Assembly: GCA_033065855.1 (NCBI GenBank)
Contig: JAVXUO010001038.1
Location: 155,335 to 219,334 of the forward strand
DNA length: 64,000 nt
From: Escallonia rubra
Taxonomy: Eukaryota; Streptophyta; Magnoliopsida; Escalloniales; Escalloniaceae
Direction: 5' to 3'
The position numbers and the translations under genes are program-made. This document shows positions 11,458 through 33,420 of this stretch, in pieces. The notes below the pieces were generated by a model, which worked only from the letters and a program-made list of their open reading frames with translations, did not search any database and had not been told where the DNA came from. Position 1 is the stretch's first letter, and every line of letters starts with the position of its first letter.

Positions 11458-12369
11458 AAAGACATTGCTTTATTTTTTAAGAATCTTTCATGCTACACCC
11501 ATCAATGCATGTACGAACTCAGTTGCCCTTGTATGGAATACCTAATAAGAGTCTGATGCCAAGGAATATGGGTTCGTACTTACGTGGAGGTGCCACAAAG
11601 GCTGCAGTCCGTGTCAGCTTCCAAGTATGCAAAGTGAGAGACAGCAAGGATGGAGTAAGGGCAGAGAGCAAGGCTTCCCAGACAGGCCATGAGGAGTGGC
11701 AGTGCCACGAAGGTAAGGCTGAGACGAACAGGGCTTGCAGTCGACAGTCCAAGTCAGGGTCCGAGTCAGGGTCCAAAGTTATGTCCAATTTGTCTTTCTC
11801 TTACTAGAATCCAAGAGCTCCCCAAATTCTAGAGTCAGAAAGTGATTTTTGTGAGAATAAAGAAGAAGTTCCTTTTTGAGTTGTAAAGTTCACTATTTAT
11901 AGGAAACAGTGTGCTTATGTCATAAAGTGCCACATGTCATCCCTTGGGAGTGACACGTCACCAGGGGGTCCCAAAATTTTGGTTCTCTGTTGGACTGCTG
12001 GTTCCTAAATTCGCGTTGCCTACCTCGCACAACGTCGCTCTACCTGTCTGAGAAGACTGACCACACCGCGGTAGTATGATCAGAGTAAGCCCGTTGCCCC
12101 AACCACCGATCTAAGCCCTTACTGAATCCCACGAGGCACGAGGTGCGTCAAGAGACGCGCGGAGAACCTGACAGCGGTGAGGGTTACCCATGTAGCCAAC
12201 TGCCAGGCGGACTAGGCGCGATGCCCTCCGAGGACCTACTCTCGTCCCGAAGTGACCCGTGGGTCATTGTCCTGGTGGTGTCGATGATCGACAGTAACAT
12301 GAGTGGACATAGTCACAGCTCAGTGCTCAGAGTCCGCTGTGAGGGGTCCTCTTGCCGGAGCCCCCCTGT

Positions 12370-12680
12370 GATTGAGACGACGATGGCTATAAGGTTGTGA
12401 GCCCATCCCGGTACGAGGGCCGAAGCCCCCTGGTGATTGAGACGACGATGGCTATAAGGTTATGAGCCCATCCCGGTACGAGGGCTGAAGCTCCCGCTGT
12501 GATTGAGACGGCGATGGCTATAAGGTTGTGAGCCCATCTCGGTACGAGGGCCGAAGCCCTCCTGTGATTGAGACGGCGATGGCTATAAGGTTGTGAGCCC
12601 ATCCCGGTACGAGGGCCGAAGCCCCCCTTGTGATTGAGACGACGATGGCTATAAGGTTGTGAGCCCATCCCGGAAGCATG
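12370..12680. repeat. 65-bp tandem repeat, about 5 units (solo LTR)
   Basis: Units start with GATTGAGACG at 12370, 12435, 12501, 12566 and 12632 and contain GGCTATAAGGTTGTGAGCCC. The same unit occurs at 55135-55699 with more copies. Open frames running through the array simply reflect a period that is not a multiple of three and are not genes. Confidence 0.9.
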
Positions 12681-12719
12681 TAACATGATTGTGGCGCATG
12701 GGCGCGGTGCCTACAGCAC

Positions 12720-13060
12720 GAGACAATACCTGGTGTCGAGGCACATGTTATGAAAGTGGTGCAACGACGAACGTCACGAAGCAATACTTGGTACCGGGGG
12801 TAGCGGAGACAATACTTGGTGCCAGGGCACGTATCATGAGAATGGCGCACGGGCGCGGCCACGATCGTCGCGGAGCAATACTTGGTGCCGGGGCACGTAT
12901 CATGAGAATGGCGCACGGGCGCGGCGACGAACGTCGCGGAGACAATACTTGGTACCGGGGCACGTATCATGAGAATGGCGCACGAGCGCGGCGACGAACG
13001 TCGCGGAGCAATACTTGGTACTGGGGCACGTATCATGGGAATGGCGCACGGGCGCGCGTC
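12720..13060. repeat. 66-bp tandem repeat, about 5 units (solo LTR)
   Basis: Units carry GCACGTATCATGAGAATGGC at 12827, 12893, 12960 and 13026, with a degenerate first unit at 12741. Each includes the small palindrome-like CGACGAACGTCGCGG. The period divisible by three keeps all frames open through the array. Confidence 0.88.
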
Positions 13061-13339
13061 GGGTGTTCCGAAGATGGGACGTGAGTTGAGTGTGTCCGTG
13101 ATAACAAAATAATGAATGCAACATGTAGTAATGACAAAGTTGGGAGTGATGGTATGCAGTCGTCGGCGACGGGTCATTCGGTGGTAGCACGCGACTTTGG
13201 GCGACGGGCATCGCGAGAGCGGTGTGCGGTCCCGGGCGACGGACGTCACGAGGTTGATGCGCGACGGATGTCGAGAGGTTAACGTACGAACGTCCATAAA
13301 CATCGCGGAGGTGCGAAGACTCAAGGAAACAAGTGCGCG

Positions 13340-14345
13340 CGGGCAGGGAGGCCAAGGCCACCACCCTTGGGGAGGCCGAGGCCGACACCTTGGGGAGGCC
13401 GAGGCCGACCCTTGGGGGTGGCCAAGGCCAACTCCCATGAAGGGAGGCCAAGGCCACTCCCCCCTTCGGTGAACTTCGGGTGTGCCGACAGTAGGTGTTT
13501 TGATGAGCAATGGCGAATTCAGAAGTTGCGTTACGACGAGCGTGTCGACGTGAATCGTATCCACATGACGAATGAGGTGTCAAAGTCACGCGTAAAGCGT
13601 ACGAAGCGAAAAGAGTGCGAAAAAGGGGTTTACGCGAAGGGGTGAACCACCGGGGGAAAATGGCCGAGGCCAACCCCTCCTGGAGGCCGAGGCCGACCCC
13701 TTGGGGTTGGCCAAGGCCAAATGGCCAACTTCCATTTTCGGAGCCCAAGGCCACTTCTCCTTTTGCGAACTTTGGGCACGCCGTCGGTAGGTGTTTTGAT
13801 GAGCAATAGTGAATCTGGAAGTTACGTTACGATGAGCGTGTTGACGTGAATCGTATCCAAATGACGAACAAGGTGTCAAAGTCACGCGCAAAGTGTACGA
13901 AGTGAAAAGAGTGCGGAAAAAGGGGTTTGCGCGGAGAGGTGAACCACCGGGGGAAAATGGCTGAGGCCAACCCCTGCTGGAGGCCGAGGCCGACCCCCTA
14001 GGCCTGGGGAAGGCCGAGGCCGACCCCTTGGGGTTGGCCAAGGCCAAATGGCCAACTTCCATTTTCGGAGCCCAAGGCCACTTCTCCTTTTGCGAACTTC
14101 GGGCGCGCCGTCGGTAGGTGTTTTGATGAGCAATGGCAAATCCGGAAGTTGCGTTACGACGAGCGTGTTGCCAAGAATCGTACCCGCATAGCGATCAAGG
14201 TGCCAAGGTTACGTACGAAGTGTACGAAGCGAAGAAAGTGCGAAAAAGGAGTTTACGCGAAAAGTGAAGAACCAGGAGAGGAAGGCCAAGGCCAACCCCC
14301 CATGGGAGGCCGAGGCCGACCCCATGGGGTTGGCTAAGGCCTTTC
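13340..14345. repeat. About 300-bp repeat units with GGCCGAGGCCGA clusters (solo LTR)
   Basis: Three units are marked by TTACGACGAGCGTG or a variant at 13531, 13827 and 14154, giving spacings of 296 and 327. Each contains a run of GGCCGAGGCCGACCCC-type motifs, near 13370-13450, 13660-13720, 13960-14045 and 14280-14340. The other LTR has two such units. Confidence 0.85.
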
Positions 14346-14689
14346 CCCTTCGACCCCGTTGCTCCGGTTGCGTTGTCGGTTGACATTTTTGGTGAAAAAG
14401 GTGCTCGGGTGGTCTCGACGTGACGATCGCGCTAGCGTGAGTGATGTCGACGCGAAATGAAATGTCTAAGTCGCGCACGAAGTGCGCGAAGCGAGAAAAA
14501 CACGTGTCTTGGGCGCGCAGGCGCTGACCGGTTTGATGCGTTGGAAAATTGACCGTTGACAATGTCGACGTGTTCGCGTGAAATGTGACTTCTATTGGGC
14601 CCTTGGGTACGACCAGAATAGGTTGGGAACAGAGTCCAACGTCACTGACATTTACACGTTTAGGTTCAGTCTTGTTTATACGCATCTTG

Positions 14690-14878
14690 CTATGGGTCAA
14701 ATCTTTCAATAAGGGCAAGGAGGAAACTCATTGGAAACATTGAATAACTCATATTTAAAAAAGACTGAAAACCCATTGCCTCAATTGTAGAGGTTTTCGC
14801 GGCATTTTCTTTTAATGACCCGATCAAATCAACAACCATCTTTGGGCTGCACCGAGTCACGAAAATTGGCAACAACAA
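14690..14878 (-). pseudogene. Fragment resembling a transposon-associated plant protein (Ulp1/DUF1985 type)
   Basis: Sixty-two codons with RCSPKMVVDLIGSLKEN and IEAMGFQSFLNM. This layout (R-x-SP, a short helix, then I-x-x-M/I-G-F-x-x-F/L) recalls the region found in the Ulp1-peptidase-associated proteins that many plant DNA transposons carry. It lies inside the CACTA element next to the right target duplication of the nested LTR. No catalytic domain is visible. It is a remnant at most, and the family assignment is tentative. Confidence 0.35.
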
Positions 14879-15399
14879 GTTAAGAGGTGCAAATAAGTAT
14901 ATATGCAGTACATCTCCATATAAAATCTTTGTAAAACAACATTACCCTATTATAATGAAGACTAATGCTGGCTCAAGTGTGTGCTTGGTGAGTTCATAGA
15001 TAAATTTTTGTGCTTCTGCAGAAATGACTTCTGTCTCTGCAGCTTGTTAAATACATTTTTTGGAAAGTTCTTGTATAGCTTAGCATTGTACTGTTGTTTT
15101 GAACTTCATGAATACATAGGACCTTTTCCCTTATAAAACAAAACTTTATTTCCAGGGTGTTATATGCTAAACTCAAGTGGATGCGCTTTGCGACTTAGCT
15201 ATCAAGGCAAGAAAGTGCAATGGGCAAGAAGATCAACTTCACATAACGCGCAACAGTGGGAAAACTTGTTGCCACTTTGGCAACATGCATTGCAATGAAA
15301 ATAACCACAACACTAATTTGGTTTTGGGATGATGATCAGAGAGTCCGATAGATAAGACGGATGTTAGATAACATGCACGAACTTTTCGTGTATGTGACA

Positions 15400-15680
15400 T
15401 TTCGGTGTCGATCGGACGCGGTGTCCGTGACCTACCGACACCGCGACACCTCATCGACAAATCCGGAAACGTGTCCGACACCTCGATATAACTCACACAC
15501 ACATAACTGCCTCGACAGCTCCTTACACTCACACAAATACACGCGACGTACCTACACTGCATACATTCACGCACGCACACAGCACAACACTCATGCACTC
15601 ACGTAGCACACACAATAACCGGCACACACAGCTCACTCTAACACTCTAATGCACCCACACAGAGCACACACTAAAGCACA
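15400..15680. repeat. Low-complexity AC-rich and GTGTC-rich block
   Basis: Degenerate GTGTCCG/CGACACC repeats (15405-15485) are followed by an irregular run of CACACA, CACTCA and CGCACGCACA to about 15680. I treat it as simple sequence, not coding. Confidence 0.6.
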
Positions 15681-16387
15681 CACCTACGTTTTCTCTCAGC
15701 AGATTGCCTTTCGAACACACTGCCTCACGGCGGTTGGGGTTTTAAATGAGATATTTCAACTAAATTATTATCGCGTTAACTTAATTATATTAGCCTAATT
15801 TTGACCCACCATTTAACTAAATCACATATCCGATATCGGAATTCAATTGGGTCCCATCCTCCGTCAACAATCTCAATTCTCCATACTTTCTAGTAATATA
15901 CAAATATGGGCATCAATTCCATCAGCAATTAAACAACCTAATTCCATCAGTTACAAAATCAATTCCATCAGCAATTAAAAATAATTGAAATTATAAGAAA
16001 CATATCATAATTTCAGAAACAAATTAGGGCAAGTTCCAATTAGGGCAAATTGACATAAATCAGAACTGAAGAAATTAGGGCAAATGGTGCTTAAACATGC
16101 ATTAAAGCAAATTAGGGCAAATGGACATACAGAGAGGTGGTGCAGCGGCGGCAGTGTTGGGGGTGCGGCGGCAATGGAGGACCTTGGTGGCGCGACAGTG
16201 GAGGGAATTGGTGGCGCAGCGTTGGTGGCACGTGGATATGGAGGAGCACGACGTCGGGGGAGGGGGGCGGTGATGTCTCCGGAGGCGGGTCGTCGGAGAG
16301 GGAGAACGCCAATATCGCCAGTGAGTGGGTGAGAGTGAGAGACATAGAGAAATTGGGAAAGTGAAAAAAGATGAGGCTATTTTATAA

Positions 16388-16585
16388 GGACTTTTAGCGA
16401 CGGAATGACACTGTCGCTAAAAGGCCGTCGACAAAAGATATCTTTAACGACGAAATTTTTAGCGACGGTAACTTTCCGTCGCTTATAATTTTTTAACGAC
16501 GGACATTTTACCAACGGGTTTATCCGTCACTGAAATACGTTTTGGCGACGGAATATCTTCCGTCGCTAAAAGTCTGTCGCAAAAT
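16388..16585. repeat. Right subterminal repeats of the CACTA element
   Basis: Multiple copies of TTAGCGACGG and CCGTCGCTAAA in both orientations within 200 bases of the right end, mirroring the left cluster. Confidence 0.8.
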
Positions 16586-16606
16586 CCTAATTTTCTTGTA
16601 GTGAAA

Positions 16607-18915
16607 GAGACCTCAGTAGAGGAAAACAAAAACTCAGACAAAGTGATGAAGCTAAGGAGATGGGTTCAGAATACATGTCAGGTATGACATATGGGACTAA
16701 GCAACGATAGCAACAGGGTGAGGAACGAGGAAAGAGTCTGAGGACTGGAAGTGCTAATGCTACAAGGGAATAAGCGCAAATAGGGTACAAGAACGAAGGT
16801 ATAGGTCCAATGCTAAGGTCCCGTGTTAGGGTATTCAGCCAAATACCTCTTTCTAGTTACGGTTCTCAATGCTCTAAGGTTTAAAGTGAGAAATGGAAAC
16901 GCAAAGTTCTATGCTAATAAGTTCTCAAACCCTCTGTTCTAGGTAATAAGGATAGCTTCCCATAATGTGACACATGATGCTCTTAAAGGTGCCACCTCAC
17001 TGAGTGCTCGATGTGTCCGAGGGGGATGATTGATTAATGGGAGTTGCTCGATGGACCATTGCACAGATTGAATAGTGGCAAACATATCGAGCTGATTAAC
17101 CATCGTATGAGAAGGAGCAGAGGCTCTTACGAGAGTGGTCGCATTATATATATATAACTGATCCGTTACTCGTGCAGGCAACTTTAGCTAAGTCTCCTGC
17201 ACCATCTGGCCCTCCCTCCATTAAGGATGGACGGACCAGATCTAGTTTCTTTAAATAAAAAAAAAGTCGTTCGCTATATAATGTAGTGAACAAACATTTT
17301 GTCCAAAATGCCCCTCGATGCCTGTCCTTTATATAGAATAGTGCGTGTCCATTACATAATGTAGCGGACGACTTTTGATAAGTCAAATCAACATTCCTCC
17401 GCTGCATAGTGTGGCGGATGGGCACGTGCATTACACATCAAATCTGCCCCTTCGTCCGCTAGATTATCTAGCAGACAATGGAGCAGATATATCCTAAAAG
17501 CCTTAATTGTGATGTATGTGAATGCCTCCAGTGGCGAATGGATGTGTGTATTCAGCAACGGCGATGGAGGTTGCTTCACGGTGGTAGTGGTGTGGTGGCA
17601 GCTTTTGGCCTTTCTACTGGCCGGAGCATAGTTGCGCAATAACATTGTTGATGGCCAACAGTTCAGCATGGTCGCGACCGCCGACCTGTGGTATCGGTGG
17701 TCACAATCTTGGTGTCGTTGTCGGTGTACACAAGCTGGTAGTCATAAGGCTTACACTGAAGCTTATCGCTGAGTGCTCTGCGAGCCTTTGACCGGCGCGT
17801 GCGTCCTTGGTGCTGTGGATGGTTCCCATGCTGGAGTCTGACCTCATTTCTCTTATTTACTACACTGATGTGTTTGCTTCGAGTACTATTGGTTAGTCGG
17901 TCCCTTAGGACAAAATATTATGGTAAAGAATTGGACGAGACCGGACGAACATTGGACGGGACCAAACGAGCACGCGAGCAGACTTGCGAAGCGCAACATG
18001 AGCAAATGTGACTCGCCGGATACCCTTAGAGGGGGCTTCGGCGGACAATCTTCGATGCTTAAGGCAGAACTTATATAAGGTTCTATATAGAGAGAGAAAG
18101 CACGTAGAGAGTAAAAGTTGTAAGGCGGCGTATTTATAAGGAGTTAAAAGAGGTTTTATTCACTTAGGGAGGCAATTGCCTTAGAGGTAGTTATCATGAG
18201 AGATTATATTCCTTATGCTCTCATGATTGTACTTCCAGTTAAGCGAGGAGTTTATAGTCTTCCGAAAAACATAAGTTACTTTAAAAAACCATGAGGGTCC
18301 TTAGTCAATGCTTGACTGTACGTGAAAAGAACGTGCTACTCATCTAATAATGGTGTATTTTTTCCCATGTTAGATAGGATTATGTAAATTGCTATGTCTT
18401 ATGTGCCTTTGACAGAAAACATAATACGAGTGAAAACCTAAACGAAAGTGGAAAAATGGGGATACACGAGACGAGAAATGGGAGGAGACGTAAGGGCGAT
18501 GAATATATATATATATATATATATATTCTCAATCTCAAGATAACAAATTTACTAATTGAAAAGTTGCATTTTCTTTAATTGTTCGTTTTATGGCTTGACT
18601 ATTCTTACTGCGTGCAACTAGATAGAAAGAAATAGTGAAACATATTCAAAAATATCTATCTTGAAGTTTACTTATTTTGAAACTTTTGTTAACCGGAAAG
18701 TATTAGAAATCTTGCATATTTCTTGATGCTCTTTTTGATATATTTCTTATCTTATTTCAAAACTGTCCTGTCTTGGACAAGCGGAAACTAATTCTTTTAA
18801 CTGCTTTTCAAAATACCGCTTATGATTGAATCTAACGGCAACAGACGATCTCCTTTCGGATATGGCCGCTTCTTTTCACGAGTTTTTTTTCCCTAAATAA
18901 TAATGTTTTAAAACT
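16607..18915. other. Old LTR-like sequence, then unrecognised intergenic DNA
   Basis: 16610-16900 resembles 9066-9364 (see that entry) and so continues the old element interrupted by the CACTA insertion. From about 16900 to 18915 I see no gene. The region contains several diverged phrases of the type ATGTAGCGGACG (near 17280, 17360 and 17405), suggesting a decayed internal repeat. A dinucleotide run (AT)12 lies at 18503-18526. Confidence 0.4.
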
Positions 18916-19086
18916 TAATCACAAATCTACTCTATTTTGAAACTTATTTACCTGCATACCACACTTTTAGAAATCGCGATTTTCATTTTAAAGTAGAAAC
19001 AACGATTTCTACCTTAAAATCGTGGTTTCAAACAGCGATGTTCAAAAGTGTGATATGCGGGTAAATAAGTTTTAAAATGGAGTGAA
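18916..19086. mobile_element. Small hairpin MITE-like element
   Basis: The left arm CTATTTTGAAACTTATTTAC continues with CTGCATACCACACTTTT, and the right arm is the near-perfect inverse (AAAAGTGTGATATGCGGGTA then AATAAGTTTTAAAATGGAG). An inner pair around GCGATTTTCATTTTAAAGTAG and its inverse extends the hairpin. Total about 170 bases. Related arms appear near 3290-3425. No target duplication was resolved. Confidence 0.6.
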
Positions 19087-19096
19087 TTGGTAATTA

Positions 19097-20390
19097 AGGG
19101 GCCATTTGACAGCCCTTTTTTTGGCTCTTTTTTGGTCCAATTTTTTTGTTTTCCAAAAGTCCATGGAACTTGGGTGTTTGGTTGAGTTTCTCTTTTTTTT
19201 TAGGGCTTGCTCTTTAAAAACTAGGCCCATTTCCGAAAAGAGCTCCAAGCTCTTTTCTTAACCTCTTTTCACGCGGGCTCCTGTTGCTCTTTAATGAGGT
19301 CAAGGCTTCGAGCCTCACTAGCAACAAATTATTTAATTTCTTTGCTGGGTCGTCTCTTTCATCAGCACTTTGCTGGGTCGTCTCTTTTATCAACACTGTG
19401 CTCGATTGGCCACAACTCTCGTGGACTCCACAGCCCACCGCGTCCATCACCTCCACCGGCCACCGAAGTTGTTACCGCTGGTCATCTTTGTGGCTGCGAC
19501 GCCATGACAGTAGCGGTGCGGAGGTGGCGCCGGTGTTGAAGGAGAATTAGGGCCCAGGTGCCGGGTATGGAGTTGAGCGTAGCAACGACGCCGGTGTTGA
19601 AGGAGAATTAGGGCCGGCGACACCACCCACTCTGCCGCAGACAACCCACCTCATCATCAAACAAACACCCACCTACCACCGGTTCATCACCTACCACCGA
19701 TGGGTTCCATCATTAGGAAATTGCAAAAGTCAATTTGGTTCTTATTTGATTTAATTGTGCAAAATGCAGATTTTGGCTGAATTTTTGATTTAAGGTGTTG
19801 CATTACGACGCGTTGGTGTCGATGGCCTAGAAGCTGGCCGACTTGCAGGAGAATTCAAGTTTGCAGGAATTTGTGGCCTAGAAGTAGGAGTTGAAGGTCT
19901 TGAGCTTTGAGACGGTTTTGTCCGGTCAATAGAAGAGTTGTTAGGGGCTGGACGAGCTCTAGAAGGAGTTGAAGATCGAGATGGCTGAATCTTTGATGTT
20001 GTAGAAGAGAGGGTTGGTAGTGATGGGTTACCGGTTTGTGATGATGGGTCACCGGTGTGAGGTTGGCCAGTGATGGTGGTCGGCGATAGGGACTGTGTGG
20101 TGTGAGCAGACTTGGCAATTATGAGAGAGAGAGAGAGAGAGGAGAGAAAAACAGAAAAAGAAGTCATAAAAATATTACTATAATTACCTTTAATTATGTA
20201 AAAATGTATATTAAAAAAAATAAACCCAAAGAGCTGTCCTGTCAAACGCTTGCTCTTTTCTGTTTTTTGAAAAAATAAACTCTGTCAAACAGCCACCAGT
20301 TTTTTAAATTGGTAAAAAAAAAACCAGAACTCTTCTCTTTCTTTTTAGAAAAAAAACTAAAAACTGAAAGTCATATCAAACAGACCCTAA
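19097..20390. mobile_element. Foldback-like element with captured gene fragment
   Basis: The left end (GGGGCCATTTGACAGCCC) and the inverse of the right end (GGGTCTGTTTGATATGAC) are similar. Both are followed by T-rich stretches with CTCTTTT and TTTTTTGG, as in hAT-like elements of plants. The second arm also shows internal copies of the phrase CTGTTTGACAG (20230-20290). The interior carries a minus-strand coding fragment (19797-20118) and a 25-bp direct repeat, GCCGGTGTTGAAGGAGAATT, at 19529 and 19589. Ends are approximate, and no target duplication was confirmed. Confidence 0.45.
19797..20118 (-). pseudogene. Fragment resembling a basic proline/serine-rich (BPP-like) microtubule protein
   Basis: The minus-strand frame gives a Ser-Pro-Thr-Arg-rich protein with repeats such as SSTPSRARPAP, SSRPSTPTSRPQIPA and SRPASRPSTPTRR. 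This pattern is typical of the plant BASIC PROLINE-RICH PROTEIN family (At2g40070 type), which binds microtubules. The match is by eye and to a low-complexity segment, so it is tentative. The fragment lacks start and end and lies between the arms of a foldback-like element, which suggests capture from a host gene. A GA-rich stretch at 20121-20145 borders it. Confidence 0.45.
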
Positions 20391-20569
20391 GTTTTAAAAC
20401 AATATTATTTAAGAAAAAAATTCCCTTTTCATAGCCAAACATTTACTTTTACCGCTGATGCCCTGTATAGGTTGTGCCGTCACACCCAGAAGCTACTCGA
20501 GAGGGTCCTAAATCCGATCCGACGGCCAGCAATTCCTCCACCCAAAACTTACGCAACTACCCGAGACCC

Positions 20570-20577
20570 TTCTAGAA
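20570..20577. promoter_or_regulatory. Heat-shock-element-like palindrome upstream of plastid Hsp70
   Basis: TTCTAGAA, the minimal inverted TTC/GAA pair with a 2-base gap, lies 167 bases before the Hsp70 start codon in the context CCCTTCTAGAACTG. Only two units are perfect; a functional element usually needs three. A weak TATA-like CATAAAC is at 20627-20633, followed by a C/T-rich leader. Confidence 0.5.
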
Positions 20578-20743
20578 CTGTCCATTTCCAACATCTTCCT
20601 TCCAATCCACCTCTTCGTTCCCCCTCATAAACACCCCCTCTTTCTCACACTCAAAACACTGCAGAACTGCCACTCGATCCTTCCCCTGATCAAAACCACT
20701 AGGACTAGGAACCTCCGAACAGTGCTTCCCGAGGCTGTTGATC

Positions 20744-32102
<11,359 letters not shown>

Positions 32103-33420
32103 TTGATGCATATAGGAGAGTGCTTAGCCTCGATTTCTGTTCATTTGTGCAATTTTGCTAGCAGTTAACTTACTTGCAAGCGGTTATCATGTAGATAAAT
32201 GATGGTGCTTGTAGGGGTGAATGATGAATCTGCAGTTGTATTACCATACTGGCGCTGGTTGGTCTGGAACTGGAAAGTTGTTCTCCCATTGCTTTGATAT
32301 GGGTTAAAATCAAAATACCAAGGTGCCATCCGTGATATTGTACGGCAGACGTGTTAGTATTGCTCAAGCAGATGCAGCGGCAACATTTGTAAGATAATGG
32401 AAAAGAATAATTAGGAGAACTGTAACATAAAAGAACAAGGTAAAAATATCTGAGCATAGGATTTAACGTGGTTCGGCTATAACCTGCCTATCTCCACGAG
32501 GCGTGTAAACTTTTTCGTATTATGAGAATGTCAATATATGTACAAGAGACCGTTTAAGAGTTTAATTTCAAAAATTCGAAATCCTTATCTAACTGAATAT
32601 TCCTTGTACACCTCATTAAATATTATCTCTCAATGAATAAGGAGGTTATTCAAACTTTCTCTTGTTCACTCACTTTGTGTTGATCTTGGCAATGGATGAA
32701 ATGCCTTATTTATAGGCACTTTTTGAGACCGTTTAAGAGTTTAATCTCAAAAATTCGAAATCCTTATCTAAGTGAATATTCCTTGTACACCTCATTAAAT
32801 ATTATCTCTCAATGAATAAGGAGGTTATTCAAACTTTCTCTTGTTCACTCACTTTGTGTTGATCTTGGCAATGGATGAAATGCCTTATTTATAGGCACTT
32901 TTTGATTGTACACGTGTGTTAGGTGTGTCACAAAATCTATAATAATTTTGACTTCAAAAGTTTATAATCATTTTTGCTGATGTGGTGTTGGTTGCTTTCC
33001 CATGCCAACAATTATGTGGTGTTAACAATTACAATTAGAAATGTTGAATACTATTCTTTTGATGATTAATGGTTGGTGGCAAATTAAACAAGTCAAAAAC
33101 ACAAGAAGACCATATCATAATATGAACAGCAAGCACATAAATTCAAAACCCTATCCATACTATCGCGTCTAGGGAGGATAAAAAGCTGACACATTAGCCC
33201 TGCCTGAGGGTGTAAAAGAGTCTGGGATCCGTCCAGTCCAGGAACATCAGAATAAGACTACGTTATGCAAAGCAAGCTAGCTTCTGGGATCCGGCCGTGT
33301 AGAATCGAGGAACAGTGGGCTGCGTCTAGCTTGTAGTATAAATCAAAAAAGGGAAGTGAGCCATAACGTATTTAGATTAGCAATCTTTGCCAACTTTGCC
33401 CAAAAGGAAATATCATCAAG
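32103..33420. other. Hsp70 3' flank and LTR-like fragment with a tandem duplication
   Basis: The first 250-350 bases should contain the Hsp70 3' UTR. From about 32440 the sequence (GATTTAACGTGGTTCGGC, then TCCACGAGGCGTG) resembles the LTRs of plant copia elements. It includes an exact-looking 180-bp tandem duplication (32545-32904). From 32930 to 33420 no gene or known element is recognised. Confidence 0.45.
32545..32904. repeat. 180-bp tandem direct duplication
   Basis: GAGACCGTTTAAGAGTTTAA begins both at 32545 and at 32725. The two 180-base units, including CTCTCAATGAATAAGGAGG and CTTATTTATAGGCACTTTTTG, differ at very few positions, so the duplication is recent. Each unit carries a TATA-like TTATTTATAG. 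Confidence 0.85.

Larger units (their letters stand above)
11554..14631 (-). mobile_element. Solo LTR of the Tat-type gypsy family, TSD GAGTC
   Basis: This 3,078-bp LTR is delimited by GAGTC at 11549-11553 and 14632-14636. Its plus-strand ends are TGATGCCAAGG and GGTTGGGAACA, so it has TG...CA termini on either strand. It is collinear with the 54314-57528 LTR throughout. On the minus strand TATAAATA (11901-11894) precedes the short end, giving a short R-U5 and a U3 of about 2.7 kb. No internal region remains. It sits inside the CACTA element, so it is younger than that insertion. Confidence 0.9.
10870..16603. mobile_element. Non-autonomous CACTA (En/Spm-type) transposon, TSD AAA
   Basis: The element starts CACTACAAGG at 10870 and ends CTTGTAGTG at 16603. 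The flanking trinucleotides are AAA at 10867-10869 and AAA at 16604-16606, matching the 3-bp duplication of this superfamily. The subterminal regions (10885-11165 and 16388-16585) carry many direct and inverted copies of TTAGCGACGG / CCGTCGCTAA, the usual transposase-binding arrangement. No transposase gene is present. The 5.7 kb body contains a nested solo LTR (11554-14631), minisatellites and a short fragment of a transposon-associated gene. Confidence 0.9.

Noticed and set aside
12518..13564. Long minus-strand open frame (348 codons) rich in Pro, Arg and repeated HSHDTCPGTKYC
   Set aside because: It runs through the 65- and 66-bp tandem arrays of a solo LTR. The openness follows from the repeat period, not from coding.
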